In this document: piece after piece, positions 42,418 to 52,065 of the stretch
Layout of the letters: every line of letters starts with the position of its first letter
How positions within the stretch are numbered: position 1 is the first letter of the stretch
Assembly: GCA_902533445.1 (NCBI GenBank)
Contig: CACALX010000001.1
Span: 62,001-126,000 of the forward strand
Source: an uncultured Pelagibacteraceae bacterium
Lineage (GTDB): Bacteria; Pseudomonadota; Alphaproteobacteria; Pelagibacterales; Pelagibacteraceae
Direction: 5' to 3'
Length of the DNA: 64,000 nucleotides
Notes under the pieces: generated by a model
The model's database searches: none
Seen by the model: only the letters and a program-made list of their open reading frames with translations
Told to the model about the DNA's origin: nothing
Position numbers and translations under genes: made by a program

Positions 42418-43410
42418 CTAAGCAGATTGACCTTCTCTCATATCAACATTGTTGTATTTAATTTTATCCATAATGTGATCAATTTTTTTTACATCAGCAT
42501 CTCTCACACACATATTTTCACTTAAATATCTTTTCCAATGACTAGCACCAGATTGACCGTGAAATAAACCTAGTGTGTGTCTCATGATTTGGTTTAACCG
42601 AGTTCCTTTTTTCAGTTCATCTTTTACATAAGGAATTAACTGTTCAATAACGTCTTGCCTACTAGGAATATCCTCATTATTAAAAATTTCTTTCTCAATA
42701 TCTGCTAACAAATAAGGTGTGTGATAAGCAGCTCTTCCAATCATAACACCATCTGTTTTTTCTAAATGTGGTTTAATTTGATCAACAGAAGTTATTCCCC
42801 CATTTATTATTATTTCTTCATTTGGAAAATCTTCTTTTAATTTATAAACAAACTCATATTTTAAAGGTGGAATATTTAGATTTTGTTTAGGTGTAAACTT
42901 GCCAAGCATAGCCTTTCTTGCATGAATAATAAAAGTTTTAATACCTGTGGATTTAAGAGTAGATATAAAATTGTGCAAGTTTTCGTAATCTTCGACATTG
43001 TCATACCCAATTCTAGTTTTTATAGTTACAGGTAAATTGGTTTTTGATTGCATTTCAGTTAAACAATCTGCAACTAAGTTTGGCTCTTTCATTAAACAAG
43101 CACCAAATCGATTTTTTTCTACTTTTCTACTCGGACAGCCTAAATTTAAATTAATTTCATCGTAGCCAAAGTCTTCTCCTACTTTTGTTGCCTCCGCAAG
43201 TAACTTAGGTGAAGATCCACCTAATTGAAGTGCAACTGGCTTTTCATTGATATTAAACTCTAGTAATTTTTTTTTATCACCTCTATTGATTGCTTCATCG
43301 ACAACCATTTCGGTATAAAGAAGTATATTTTTGGATATTAGTCTTAAAAAATATCTTTCATGACGATCTGTACAGTCCATCATAGGAGCAACTGATACTA
43401 ACCTATTCAT
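42418..43410 (-). CDS. dusA: tRNA-dihydrouridine synthase A
   Basis: DusA reduces uridines in the D-loop of tRNA (positions 20 and 20a in E. coli). The 330-residue FMN barrel has VAPMMDCTDRHERYF (about 7-21), LNLGCPSRKVEKNRFGACLM with catalytic Cys (about 86-105), KTRIGYD, INGGI and GRAAYHTPY. The DRHERYF and PSRKVEKN versions mark DusA rather than DusB. It lies 24 bp downstream of rpoZ. Confidence 0.93.
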   Translation of the reverse strand: MNRLVSVAPMMDCTDRHERYFLRLISKNILLYTEMVVDEAINRGDKKKLLEFNINEKPVALQLGGSSPKLLAEATKVGEDFGYDEINLNLGCPSRKVEKNRFGACLMKEPNLVADCLTEMQSKTNLPVTIKTRIGYDNVEDYENLHNFISTLKSTGIKTFIIHARKAMLGKFTPKQNLNIPPLKYEFVYKLKEDFPNEEIIINGGITSVDQIKPHLEKTDGVMIGRAAYHTPYLLADIEKEIFNNEDIPSRQDVIEQLIPYVKDELKKGTRLNQIMRHTLGLFHGQSGASHWKRYLSENMCVRDADVKKIDHIMDKIKYNNVDMREGQSA

Positions 43411-43434
43411 AAACTAAGACTTTATATTATTTTT

Positions 43435-43971
43435 TTATGAGTTTGAAGCTTCTGGATCCTCAGAAGCGACATCTGCTTCTTGATTTTCTGATTCTGAAAC
43501 TTCATCTAATGAAACTTCACCTTGTTCATTCATAGTTTCTTGGCCAACTGAAGCGTCAACTTCAGGTGTAGCTGTTTCAGACAATTCAGCTAAATCTTCC
43601 TTTGATACTTGAATTTTTTCTGGAGTTTTTCTTGCTCTTTTAGATGGTAAAATTGGAGTTCCACTTTTTGAAATCTCTCCTTTGTAAAGGTTTTCAAAAT
43701 CATCACCTATATCTTCATCATCTTCTACACCGTCATCAACTTGTTCAACGTGTTTTCTAAGTTTATAAACAGCGCTTTCAGTTAAATCTGATACTTTAAT
43801 TTTCTCTTCAGCAATTTCTCTTAAAGATATCACTGTATTTTTGTCATTATCCCTATCTATTGTTGGTTCTAAACCAGCATTAAGTTGAGTAGCTCTTTCT
43901 TTAGCTACTAAAACTAACTCATAAGGACTTTCTACTTTATCTATACAGTCTTCAACGGTAACTCTAGCCAT
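43435..43971 (-). CDS. rpoZ: RNA polymerase omega subunit with long acidic tail
   Basis: Residues 1-62 are a clear omega core: MARVTVEDC, ELVLVAKERATQL, and NTVISLREIAE. Omega is normally 80-130 residues; this one has 178 because of a C-terminal extension. The tail has an acidic stretch (VDDGVEDDEDIGDDFENL), a short basic patch (PSKRARKTPEK) and a Glu/Ser-rich disordered end. It probably stabilises RNA polymerase through the core; the role of the tail is unknown. Confidence 0.92.
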   Translation of the reverse strand: MARVTVEDCIDKVESPYELVLVAKERATQLNAGLEPTIDRDNDKNTVISLREIAEEKIKVSDLTESAVYKLRKHVEQVDDGVEDDEDIGDDFENLYKGEISKSGTPILPSKRARKTPEKIQVSKEDLAELSETATPEVDASVGQETMNEQGEVSLDEVSESENQEADVASEDPEASNS

Positions 43972-44014
43972 GGGCGGTTATTTATACCTGAGGCTCAAAA
44001 AAATCAAGCGTTTT

Positions 44015-45223
44015 CTAAATATAAATAGGATTTAGCCTCTTTCTTGTTAAAAACAGCAGAGCTAAAGACAAGAATATATAAATCGCAGAAACAACAGCAA
44101 TTTTTTCAATTGAAAAACCAATGTCAATCAAAATTCCAAATAAAGCTGTTCCAAATGCTGTAGAAAATACCATTAACGCAGTAGTTAGAGCTTTAATTGA
44201 CCCAATATGTTTCACTCCATAAATTTCAGCCCAAGTAGCTGAACCTAATACGTTAGCAAATCCATTAGAGATTCCAATCAATCCAAGAAATACAAATGCT
44301 GTAACTGATGAATCAAATAAAATAATTACAAATGTAGAAAACAATAATGGAATATTCATATAAATTAATAATTTTCTACTGCTAAATTTATCTATCAATG
44401 GACCTGCTAATAACAATGTAGAAACTGTGAAAATAGAATAAGACATGAATGATTGAGCAATAGTAAATTCACCCCAACCTTTTGAGCTAGTCACATAGGA
44501 TTGATAAACAAAAACTCCTGTTGCAATCCAAGGCATAGCAAGCATGTTTGAACTAATTATATAAAATCTATAATCTTTTAAAACTTCTAGTCTTGTCCAT
44601 TGCTTAATATTTTTATCTACTTGCTTTTGGTTATTATCTGTTTCTCTAGATTCTAAACCTAAGTTTTTAATTAAAAAAAAGGAAGCTAATGGTAAAAGTA
44701 AAATTACAATAATTGAAATTGTTACCCAAATATTTTGCCAAGTATATAAAGTTAATAAATAAACTGTCAAAATAGGTAAAATAAATTCACCACAAGACAA
44801 TCCAAACCAACCTGCACTTAGAGCTTTACCTCTTGATTTGGTAAAGTATCTTGAAATTGTAGTGCTTGCAGTGTGAGACATCATTCCTTGACCTGAAAAT
44901 CTCATTAAAAATATTGCTACAAATAAAAATGGTATTGAATATATTTTAGAAAAGAAAAAACATGCAAAAGCTAAAAGCGGAATTACAAATAAAGAAAATT
45001 TAAATACATTTATATCATCAATTTTTTTTCCTAACCATATAAAAAGAATACTGCTAAGTAATGTGGCCGAAGCAAAAATTGAGCCAAATTGTCCATGAGT
45101 AATAAACAAGGTATCTCTTATACTAGAATTAAAAAGTCCAAGAAAAAAACTCTGTCCAAAACTAGAAAAAAATGTAAAAATAAAACCAAATACAATTACT
45201 TTTAAACTTAAACTTTTAAACAT
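44015..45223 (-). CDS. MFS transporter
   Basis: The 402-residue protein has 12 predicted membrane segments with the central cytoplasmic loop at about 190-210. WLGKKIDD (about 63-70) and GPLIDKF mark the loop 2-3 and 8-9 positions of major facilitator proteins. Substrate is unknown. It is divergent, with 11 bp, from the beta-hydroxyacid dehydrogenase gene, so both could share a regulator or substrate. Confidence 0.88.
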   Translation of the reverse strand: MFKSLSLKVIVFGFIFTFFSSFGQSFFLGLFNSSIRDTLFITHGQFGSIFASATLLSSILFIWLGKKIDDINVFKFSLFVIPLLAFACFFFSKIYSIPFLFVAIFLMRFSGQGMMSHTASTTISRYFTKSRGKALSAGWFGLSCGEFILPILTVYLLTLYTWQNIWVTISIIVILLLPLASFFLIKNLGLESRETDNNQKQVDKNIKQWTRLEVLKDYRFYIISSNMLAMPWIATGVFVYQSYVTSSKGWGEFTIAQSFMSYSIFTVSTLLLAGPLIDKFSSRKLLIYMNIPLLFSTFVIILFDSSVTAFVFLGLIGISNGFANVLGSATWAEIYGVKHIGSIKALTTALMVFSTAFGTALFGILIDIGFSIEKIAVVSAIYIFLSLALLFLTRKRLNPIYI

Positions 45224-45234
45224 AGAAAAAAATT

Positions 45235-46110
45235 ATGACTTTTAATATTGCTTTCATAGGTCTTGGGGTTATGGGCTACCCAATGGCTGGTTATATATCA
45301 AAAGCCGAACACAATGTAACTGTTTTTAATAGAACAAAATCAAAAGCTGAAAAATGGATTGGTGAATACAAAGGTAAAATGGCTGATACTCCAGCACAAG
45401 CAGCAGAGGGTGCGGATTTTATATTTACATGTGTAGGTAATGACGATGATTTAAGAGAAGTATCATTGGGCGAAAATGGATTATTTAAATCAGCAAAAGA
45501 AGGTTCTGTATATATAGATAACTCAACTGTCTCTGCGGAAATTTCTAGAGAACTATATGCTGCTGCTAAAGAAAAAGGATTTGGATTTTTAGATGCTCCT
45601 ATATCTGGAGGACAATCTGGAGCAGAAGGAGGAATTTTAACTGTTATGGTTGGTGGAGATGAAGATGTATTTTCAAAAGCTGAACCAATTATTGATTGTT
45701 ATAGCAGAAAGGTAAAATTAATTGGTCCATCTGGAAGTGGACAACTAACAAAAATGATGAACCAAATGTGTATTGCGGGAGCAGTTCAAGGTTTATCAGA
45801 AGCAATTAATTTTGGGATAAATGCTGGTCTTGATATGGATATTGTAATGGAAACAATTTCAAAAGGTGCAGCTCAATCTTGGCAAATGGAAAATAGATAC
45901 CGAACGATGACAGATGATAAGTTTGACTATGGATTTGCTATTGATTGGATGAGAAAAGATTTAAAAATTGCAATTGAAGAAGCAAAAAGAAATGGTTCAC
46001 CTGTGCCAATTACAGAAATCATAGATGGTTACTATGCTGAAGTACAAGAAATGGGTGGTAACCGTTGGGATAGCTCTGCACTTATTGCTAGATTAAAAAA
46101 GAAAAAATAA
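45235..46110 (+). CDS. NAD(P)-dependent beta-hydroxyacid dehydrogenase
   Basis: The 291-residue protein belongs to the 3-hydroxyisobutyrate/tartronate semialdehyde reductase family. It has the Rossmann signature FIGLGVMGYPMAGYI (about 6-20), substrate-binding DAPISGGQSGAEGG (about 120-133) and the catalytic lysine in GSGQLTKMMNQ (about 170-180). Substrate could be 3-hydroxyisobutyrate, glycerate-type or another small hydroxyacid; no valine-degradation genes are nearby to decide. Confidence 0.88.
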   Translation: MTFNIAFIGLGVMGYPMAGYISKAEHNVTVFNRTKSKAEKWIGEYKGKMADTPAQAAEGADFIFTCVGNDDDLREVSLGENGLFKSAKEGSVYIDNSTVSAEISRELYAAAKEKGFGFLDAPISGGQSGAEGGILTVMVGGDEDVFSKAEPIIDCYSRKVKLIGPSGSGQLTKMMNQMCIAGAVQGLSEAINFGINAGLDMDIVMETISKGAAQSWQMENRYRTMTDDKFDYGFAIDWMRKDLKIAIEEAKRNGSPVPITEIIDGYYAEVQEMGGNRWDSSALIARLKKKK

Positions 46111-46113
46111 TTT

Positions 46114-46719
46114 GTGACTGATACTGTTCCTTATTATGAGGACTTTGTAGAGATCAAAAAGAAAATTTGGTCTATGTTAGATAGAGCTGTCAAAGACAGA
46201 AGTTCTCCTTTTAGAATACCTGTTTTTATATGTGGTAACCAATCTGATTTAGATGGTAGAATTGTAGTTCTTCGAAAATCAGATCATTCTAACAACTTAG
46301 TTCAGTACCATAGCGATATTCGCTCAGATAAAATTGAAAAATTAAAATCAAACAAAAATGCAGCGATGTTATTTTATGATAAAGAGGAAAAAATTCAGGT
46401 TAGACTAAAAGTAGAGTGTGCTATTAATCATAATAACAAAGTAACTAGAGAGTCTTGGTCAAAAACCCAACACATATCTAGAAAATGTTATTTAGTTGAT
46501 AATGGACCAGGAACTGAGTCTGACACACCTACATCTGGACTGAAACCTGAACTTGATAATTTTGATTACACTAAAGAACAAAGTGAAGAAGGTTACAAAA
46601 ACTTTACGGTTATTCAGTGCAAAATAAAATCAATAGAATGGTTATATTTAGCTGCTAAGGGTCATCGAAGAGCAAAATTTGATTTAGAAAATAATAAAGA
46701 TACCTGGTTAGTACCTTAA
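46114..46719 (+). CDS. Pyridoxamine 5'-phosphate oxidase-like flavin-binding protein
   Basis: The 201-residue protein starts at GTG 46114 and has the PNPOx split-barrel pattern: GRIVVLRKSD, YHSDIRSDKIEKLKSNKNAAMLFYD and VRLKVECAINHN, ending WLYLAAKGHRRAKFD. It resembles the group with a single PNPOx domain of unknown substrate rather than PdxH, which needs a conserved RRWR tail not seen here. It follows the dehydrogenase gene by 3 bp and its stop overlaps the convergent DUF1330 gene. Confidence 0.82.
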   Translation: MTDTVPYYEDFVEIKKKIWSMLDRAVKDRSSPFRIPVFICGNQSDLDGRIVVLRKSDHSNNLVQYHSDIRSDKIEKLKSNKNAAMLFYDKEEKIQVRLKVECAINHNNKVTRESWSKTQHISRKCYLVDNGPGTESDTPTSGLKPELDNFDYTKEQSEEGYKNFTVIQCKIKSIEWLYLAAKGHRRAKFDLENNKDTWLVP

Positions 46720-47006
46720 ATCCCTTTTACAATTATATTGCTTCCTTCAGAGTTTTGAAGACGAATGTCTTTAACTGGCTTATATTCATCAGAATGATAC
46801 CACTCTAAAGCTTTTTCATACGATGGAAATTTAATGATTACTAACCTTGGAAAATTATCTTCACCCTCTACTACCTGATATTCACCATTTCTAACAAGAT
46901 ATTCACCGCCAAATTTTTTTACAACCTCTGTAACTTTAGCAACATACTCTTTATAGTTTTCTGGGTTTGTTACCTTTAATTGTGCAATCACATATCCTGC
47001 TGACAT
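46716..47006 (-). CDS. DUF1330 family protein
   Basis: The 96-residue protein has the dimeric alpha/beta-barrel pattern of DUF1330: GYVIAQLKVTNPENYKEYVAKV at the N-terminus and VIIKFPSYEKALEWYHSDEY near residue 60. The family lacks a firmly known activity. A good ribosome-binding site (GGAGAA) lies before its ATG. It is 11 bp from the gamma-carbonic-anhydrase-like gene. Confidence 0.88.
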   Translation of the reverse strand: MSAGYVIAQLKVTNPENYKEYVAKVTEVVKKFGGEYLVRNGEYQVVEGEDNFPRLVIIKFPSYEKALEWYHSDEYKPVKDIRLQNSEGSNIIVKGI

Positions 47007-47017
47007 AATCTTCTCCT

Positions 47018-47530
47018 TTAAAATATTGATTTTGAATACTTCTTCCAGTTATCTTGATAGTGTTTAGTGTTTTCCTCTACAGCTTTTTTTTCTTCATCAG
47101 TCACCTCTCGTACAATTTTTCCAGGTGAGCCCACTATTAAAGAATTATCAGGTATAACTTTGTTTTCAGTTATTAGTGCTTTTGCTCCAATGATGCAGTT
47201 TTTTCCTATATTTGCTTTATTTAAAATTACTGCACCAATTCCAATTAAGCTATTATCTCCAATGGTACATCCATGAAGCATCACTAAATGACCTACTGTA
47301 ACGTTTTTACCTACTCTTAACGGACAGCCAGGATCTGTGTGTAATACACTACCATCTTGAATGTTGGACCCCTCACCTATGTGAATATTTTCTATATCTC
47401 CTCTTAAAACAGCATTGAACCAAATGCTTGTATTTTTCTCTAATGTAACATCTCCAATTATAGTTGCATTAGGAGCTACCCAATTTTCGCCAGAGTTTTT
47501 TGGTTTTTTATCTTTTAAATCATAAAACAT
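47018..47530 (-). CDS. Gamma-carbonic anhydrase-like hexapeptide protein
   Basis: The 170-residue protein is a left-handed beta-helix with one alpha-helix at the end. Zinc-ligand histidines are placed as in gamma-class carbonic anhydrases: one in SVLHTDPG and two in VGHLVMLHGC. The Glu/Gln pair near RGDIENIHIG and NIQDGS also fits. Many bacterial relatives (YrdA, PaaY, CaiE) bind zinc but have weak or other activities, so real carbonic anhydrase function is not certain. Confidence 0.86.
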   Translation of the reverse strand: MFYDLKDKKPKNSGENWVAPNATIIGDVTLEKNTSIWFNAVLRGDIENIHIGEGSNIQDGSVLHTDPGCPLRVGKNVTVGHLVMLHGCTIGDNSLIGIGAVILNKANIGKNCIIGAKALITENKVIPDNSLIVGSPGKIVREVTDEEKKAVEENTKHYQDNWKKYSKSIF

Positions 47531-47550
47531 AATTTATATATTCTTACAGT

Positions 47551-48105
47551 ATGCCAATACAAACTCCAATATGTGATTTTGGTCAAAAAGCTATTCCATT
47601 TGAATTAAAATCAACAGAAAATAAAATTCTTTCATTAGATGATATTAAAGGAGTAAATGGAACTTTGATAATGTTTATTTGTAATCATTGCCCTTTTGTA
47701 AAAGCAGTTACAAAAGAAATAGTTGAAGATTGCAATGAATTAAAAAAAATTGGAATAAATTCAGTTGCAATCTGTGCAAATGATGCAGAAAATTATCCTG
47801 AAGACTCTTTTGAAAATATGATTAAATTTTCTAAAGATAATAATTTTAATTTTCCTTACTTAAATGATGAGACACAAAATATCGCAAAAGCATATGACGC
47901 TGTCTGTACACCAGATTTTTTTGGTTATAACAAAAATTTAGAACTTCAATATCGAGGAAGATTAAGAGAGTTGAAAAATCTTATACCTGTTAAAGAAGGT
48001 GAAAGTGATTTGTTAAAAGCAATGAAACAAATTGCTGATACAAGTCAAGGTCCTAAAGACCAAATTCCTAGTGCTGGCTGCAGCATAAAGTGGAAAACTA
48101 ATTAA
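47551..48105 (+). CDS. Thioredoxin-fold (AhpC/TSA-like) protein
   Basis: The 184-residue protein has the redoxin fold with ICNHCPFVKAV (about 42-52), a C-x-x-C-P motif at the active site. It also has NDETQNIAKAYDAVCTPDFFGY (about 109-130), which supplies the cis-proline position as TPDFF. It has no signal peptide and is probably a cytoplasmic thiol-dependent reductase or peroxidase. Its stop overlaps the glycosyltransferase start by a base. Confidence 0.85.
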   Translation: MPIQTPICDFGQKAIPFELKSTENKILSLDDIKGVNGTLIMFICNHCPFVKAVTKEIVEDCNELKKIGINSVAICANDAENYPEDSFENMIKFSKDNNFNFPYLNDETQNIAKAYDAVCTPDFFGYNKNLELQYRGRLRELKNLIPVKEGESDLLKAMKQIADTSQGPKDQIPSAGCSIKWKTN

Positions 48106-49187
48106 TGTATTTAATTGTTACTAGATCTTTTCCTCCTGAACTTGGTGGAATGCAGAGCCTGATGTGGGGTTTATCAAGAAAGTTGTCTAAAAACTTTATG
48201 ATAAAAGTTTTTGCAGATTATATAGATAATCATAAAGATTTTGATGAACAAGCTTCGTTTTCAATTGAAAGAGTTGGTGGAATAAAACTTCTGAGAAAAT
48301 ATAGAAAAGCTCAATTAATCAATGAATTTATCAAAGAGAATAAAGTTGAAGGAATAATTGGAGATCATTGGAAAAGTTTGGAACTTATTAAAACCTCAAA
48401 AAAAAAATATTGCCTAATCCATGGTAAAGAGATCAATCATCCTAAAGGATCAAGTCAAAATAAAAGAGTTTTGAATGTTCTTAATAATTTAGAAAAAGTT
48501 ATTGCTAACTCAATATATACCAAAAACCTTGCTATTGAATGTGGGGTTAATGAAAATAAAATTATTGTAATTAATCCTGGTGTTGATCCAACTAAAGAAT
48601 TAAACAAAAAATCATTAGAAAAGGTTGAAAGCTTACTAAAAATTAAAACGCCAAGATTAATTACTGTTTCAAGATTTGATAAAAGAAAAAATCATGAAAA
48701 AATAGTGATGGCTCTTAGAAATCTAAAACAAATTTATCCAGATATAGTCTACATTTGTATTGGATACGGTGATGAAGAAGAAAATATTAAAAAATTAGTA
48801 AAAGAATTAAATTTAGATGAACAAGTAATGTTTTTTAAAGACATCAGTGATGATTTAAAAAATGCACTAATCGCTAAATCAAATTTATTTGTAATGCCTT
48901 CTATAATTCATAAAAAATCTGTTGAAGGGTTTGGAATTGCATATGTTGAAGCAGCACAATACGGTATACCATCTCTAGGCGGCAAAGATGGAGGTGCAGC
49001 AGATGCAATAGATCATGAAAAAACTGGTTTAATATGTGATGGAAATAATCTTGATGATATTTATTCTTCAATTAACTCAATTTTAGAAAATAAAAAATAT
49101 TTAGAACATGGAAAAAATGCAAAAGAATTTGTGAATAAATTTCAATGGTCAAAAATAATTGAAGAATACAAAAAGATACTAAATTGA
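48105..49187 (+). CDS. GT4 family glycosyltransferase
   Basis: The 360-residue GT-B enzyme begins LIVTRSFPPELGGMQ (about 3-17), the glycine-rich N-terminal loop of GT4. The C-terminal half has PRLITVSRFDKRKNHEK (about 185-200) and the E-x7-E-like sugar-nucleotide motif in VEGFGIAYVEAAQYGIPSL. It probably makes a surface polysaccharide or glycolipid. The next gene starts within its stop codon. Confidence 0.88.
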   Translation: MYLIVTRSFPPELGGMQSLMWGLSRKLSKNFMIKVFADYIDNHKDFDEQASFSIERVGGIKLLRKYRKAQLINEFIKENKVEGIIGDHWKSLELIKTSKKKYCLIHGKEINHPKGSSQNKRVLNVLNNLEKVIANSIYTKNLAIECGVNENKIIVINPGVDPTKELNKKSLEKVESLLKIKTPRLITVSRFDKRKNHEKIVMALRNLKQIYPDIVYICIGYGDEEENIKKLVKELNLDEQVMFFKDISDDLKNALIAKSNLFVMPSIIHKKSVEGFGIAYVEAAQYGIPSLGGKDGGAADAIDHEKTGLICDGNNLDDIYSSINSILENKKYLEHGKNAKEFVNKFQWSKIIEEYKKILN

Positions 49188-50074
49188 TTTCAAATAATAA
49201 ATTAGCAATTTTTTTAATTATAATCTCAGTTTTTTGTGGAACATTAATGTTAACCTTTTTAAAATTAGCTCAAGAAGAAGTTAATGTTTATGTAGCAGGT
49301 TTCTTCAGATTTTTATTTGGTTTCCTGATTATTTTTCCTTATATGTTAAAAACTAAATTTGCAGTTTTTAAATCAAATCATCATAAAAAACATTTTCTTA
49401 GAGCAGTTTTAAACTTGCCTTCAATGCTTTTATATTTCTCAGCTTTAACAATGATGCCAATTGAAAAAGCTACAGCAATATCTTTTGTTGTGCCTTTTAT
49501 AGTAACAATATTAGCTGTTTTATTTCTTGGAGAAAAAATTTACATCTACAGAAGTTTTGCACTAGTTTTAGGATTTATTGGTATGTTGGTAATTTTAAGA
49601 CCAGGTATGATTGACGTCTCTATTGGAGTGTATATGGCACTGGTATCTTCTTTTATGTGGTCAATAGTGATTATAATTACAAAAACTATAACAAAAGACG
49701 ATAGTTCGATTACAATTTTATCTTATGGATACTGTTATATGACTATTTTTAGTTTCCTTATTGCATTGTTTTATTGGCAAACACCTAGTTTACAAACTTT
49801 GATTTATTTATTTTTTGCAGGTCTATCTGGCACATTGTTGCATCTTTGTATTAATCACGCTTATAAATTAGTTGATGTAAGCATGACCCAACCCTATTCT
49901 TTTCTAAGTTTAGTATTTGCATCTCTAATTGGCTATTTTGTGTTTAGCGAAATCCCTGATCTCTTCACTTGGATTGGTGCAAGTATAATATTTTTAGGAG
50001 TTTTCATTATGTCATACCGTGAAATGAAGCTTAATAAAGAAATCATTAGAAAACGAATAGATATTAAATCTTAA
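49184..50074 (+). CDS. EamA/DMT-family transporter
   Basis: The 296-residue protein has ten membrane segments in two EamA repeats, each ending in an alanine/glycine-rich pair (LAVLFLGEKIYIYRSFALVLGFIGM and FASLIGYFVFSEIPDLFTWIG), as in RhaT/YdcZ-type metabolite exporters. The start is TTG at 49184, overlapping the glycosyltransferase stop (TTGA). Substrate is unknown. Its end overlaps the convergent tctA by 4 bp. Confidence 0.88.
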   Translation: MISNNKLAIFLIIISVFCGTLMLTFLKLAQEEVNVYVAGFFRFLFGFLIIFPYMLKTKFAVFKSNHHKKHFLRAVLNLPSMLLYFSALTMMPIEKATAISFVVPFIVTILAVLFLGEKIYIYRSFALVLGFIGMLVILRPGMIDVSIGVYMALVSSFMWSIVIIITKTITKDDSSITILSYGYCYMTIFSFLIALFYWQTPSLQTLIYLFFAGLSGTLLHLCINHAYKLVDVSMTQPYSFLSLVFASLIGYFVFSEIPDLFTWIGASIIFLGVFIMSYREMKLNKEIIRKRIDIKS

Positions 50075-51570
50075 TTTTTCTTCTTAAAGGTTTTGTAAAT
50101 ATGCCAAACTACAATTAAAATTGTAGTAGCTAAGATACATGCGGTTAAAGTTCTATCCCACAAAAATTCCCAAGAACCATTACTTAATAATAAAGATCTT
50201 CTCAAGTTTTCTTCCATCAATCCACCAAGTACAAAAGCTAATATCAAGGGTGGCATTGGGAAATCATATAATCTTAAATAAGTTGCTACTACCGCTATTC
50301 CAATCATTAAATAAATATCAAAATTATTAAATGACATTACGTAAATACCAGTGACAGAGAAAAATAAAATTAAAGGAATTAAATAATTTTTAGGAACTGC
50401 AAGAATTCTAGCTATATAGGGAATGAGTGGTAAGTTTAATATTAGAAGAATTACCATTCCAATATACATAGACATAATTATTGACCAAAAAATTTCTGGA
50501 TTAGTCATATAAAGTCTAGGACCGGGCTGAACACCAAAACCTAAAAGAGCCCCAAGCATTACTGCTGTGGTTCCACTCCCAGGAATTCCTAAAGTGAGCA
50601 TTGGTACAAAAGAACCAGAACAAGCAGCATTATTTGCAGTTTCTGGTGCTGACAAACCATTTACGCTTCCCTTACCAAATTTTTCTTTTTCCTGATCATT
50701 AACTACATTGCGTTCCATTCCATAAGCTAAAAAGGATGCAATTGTTGCACCAGCTCCAGGTAAAACACCAATTAAAAAACCAATTACTGATGATCTTGGA
50801 ATTGTTTTATACATTTTGGTTCGTTCTTCTTTATTAATTTTAATTGAGCCTAATTCAGTTAATGAAACTTGTTTAGCGGCACTAGTTGGATCATTTCTCT
50901 TTAAAATAATTGTTAAAGCTTCACTCATCGCAAAAGTTGCCATTACAACTAGTACAAAGCTAATTCCGTCAGTTAGGTTCATATTGTTAAATGTATATCT
51001 TGTGATATCAGACAAACTGTCTTGACCAACTGAAGCTAACATTAAACCTAAAACAACCATCATCATTGCTTTTAAAAATTGTCCTTTAGATGAAAAAGCG
51101 GCAATAGCAGTTAAACCTAAAATCATCAAAGCAAAATAATCAGGTGATCTAAAAGATAAACTTACTTTGGATAAGCTTGGTGCCATGAATAACAAATAAA
51201 TTGCAGATAATGTTCCTCCTGCAAATGAACTCCATGCTGCAATAGCTAAAGCTTTTCCAGCTTTACCTTGTTGAGCCATTGGATAGCCGTCAAATGAAGT
51301 TGCAACTGTTCCTGGAACACCAGGGGCATTTAATAATATTGAAGAAGTTGAACCACCAAATACTGCTCCATAATAAACTCCAGCCATCAAAATTAATCCA
51401 GTTGCAGGCTCAAAACCATATGTAATCGGTATCATTAGAGCAATTGCAGTCATTGGACCAAGACCAGGAAGCATTCCAATGATTGTTCCAAAAAAACAAC
51501 CAACCATAACCATTAGTATATTTTGGATTGTAAGTGCTGTTGTTAATCCAATTAGTATTCCTTCAATCAT
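50071..51570 (-). CDS. tctA: Tripartite tricarboxylate transporter large permease
   Basis: TctA is the 12-helix channel of the TTT system. The 499-residue protein has the hallmark GLLPGLGPMTAIALMIP-type segment (GMLPGLGPMTAIALMIP, about 33-49), GAVFGGSTSSILLNAPGVPG (about 68-87) and LPGAGATIASFLAYGMER (about 268-285). It overlaps tctB by 4 bp. The operon order tctC-tctB-tctA fits the family; substrate is a carboxylic acid that cannot be named. Confidence 0.95.
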   Translation of the reverse strand: MIEGILIGLTTALTIQNILMVMVGCFFGTIIGMLPGLGPMTAIALMIPITYGFEPATGLILMAGVYYGAVFGGSTSSILLNAPGVPGTVATSFDGYPMAQQGKAGKALAIAAWSSFAGGTLSAIYLLFMAPSLSKVSLSFRSPDYFALMILGLTAIAAFSSKGQFLKAMMMVVLGLMLASVGQDSLSDITRYTFNNMNLTDGISFVLVVMATFAMSEALTIILKRNDPTSAAKQVSLTELGSIKINKEERTKMYKTIPRSSVIGFLIGVLPGAGATIASFLAYGMERNVVNDQEKEKFGKGSVNGLSAPETANNAACSGSFVPMLTLGIPGSGTTAVMLGALLGFGVQPGPRLYMTNPEIFWSIIMSMYIGMVILLILNLPLIPYIARILAVPKNYLIPLILFFSVTGIYVMSFNNFDIYLMIGIAVVATYLRLYDFPMPPLILAFVLGGLMEENLRRSLLLSNGSWEFLWDRTLTACILATTILIVVWHIYKTFKKKN

Positions 51571-52037
51571 CCCATAACTCCAATTAATTGTAAAAATGGA
51601 TCTCTTAAATAAATATCAAGAATACCATGAAGCAAATACATAAAGGCAGCAACAAATGGAAAGGATAATAAAAACATTAAAATCCACCTTCGTTCTCCTA
51701 AAAAATAATATGAAGCAAATAAAAATAAAGATGTACTTAAAAAATAACCAACTTTTAAAATTGTAGCCCCATAAATAATTGCAATTAATATAAGTATAGC
51801 TGTTTTTTTATATTCTAAATGTTCATGTTCTACTTTGATTGTATTTGGGTCTGGTAAAATAAGTTTTAATCCAGAAAAAAATAATCCTGCATAACCTAAA
51901 TAAATTGGAAAAGTTCTAGCATTAAATGGAGCATTCTCATCAAATGTGAAAACTTGAATTTGATAAGCTAAATATAAATAAAATGCTGAAAAGATAAAAA
52001 AGAGCAGTGATATAATTTTTGTAGTATTTATATTCAC
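51567..52037 (-). CDS. tctB: Tripartite tricarboxylate transporter small permease
   Basis: The 156-residue protein has four membrane segments (about 8-26, 44-60, 75-92 and 100-140 split) and the RTFPIYLGYAGLFFSG motif near residue 41, typical of TctB. It lies between tctC (28-bp gap) and tctA (4-bp overlap). Confidence 0.92.
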   Translation of the reverse strand: MNINTTKIISLLFFIFSAFYLYLAYQIQVFTFDENAPFNARTFPIYLGYAGLFFSGLKLILPDPNTIKVEHEHLEYKKTAILILIAIIYGATILKVGYFLSTSLFLFASYYFLGERRWILMFLLSFPFVAAFMYLLHGILDIYLRDPFLQLIGVMG

Positions 52038-52065
52038 TGCTCTAATTTTAGTTTCTAACCAAAGG

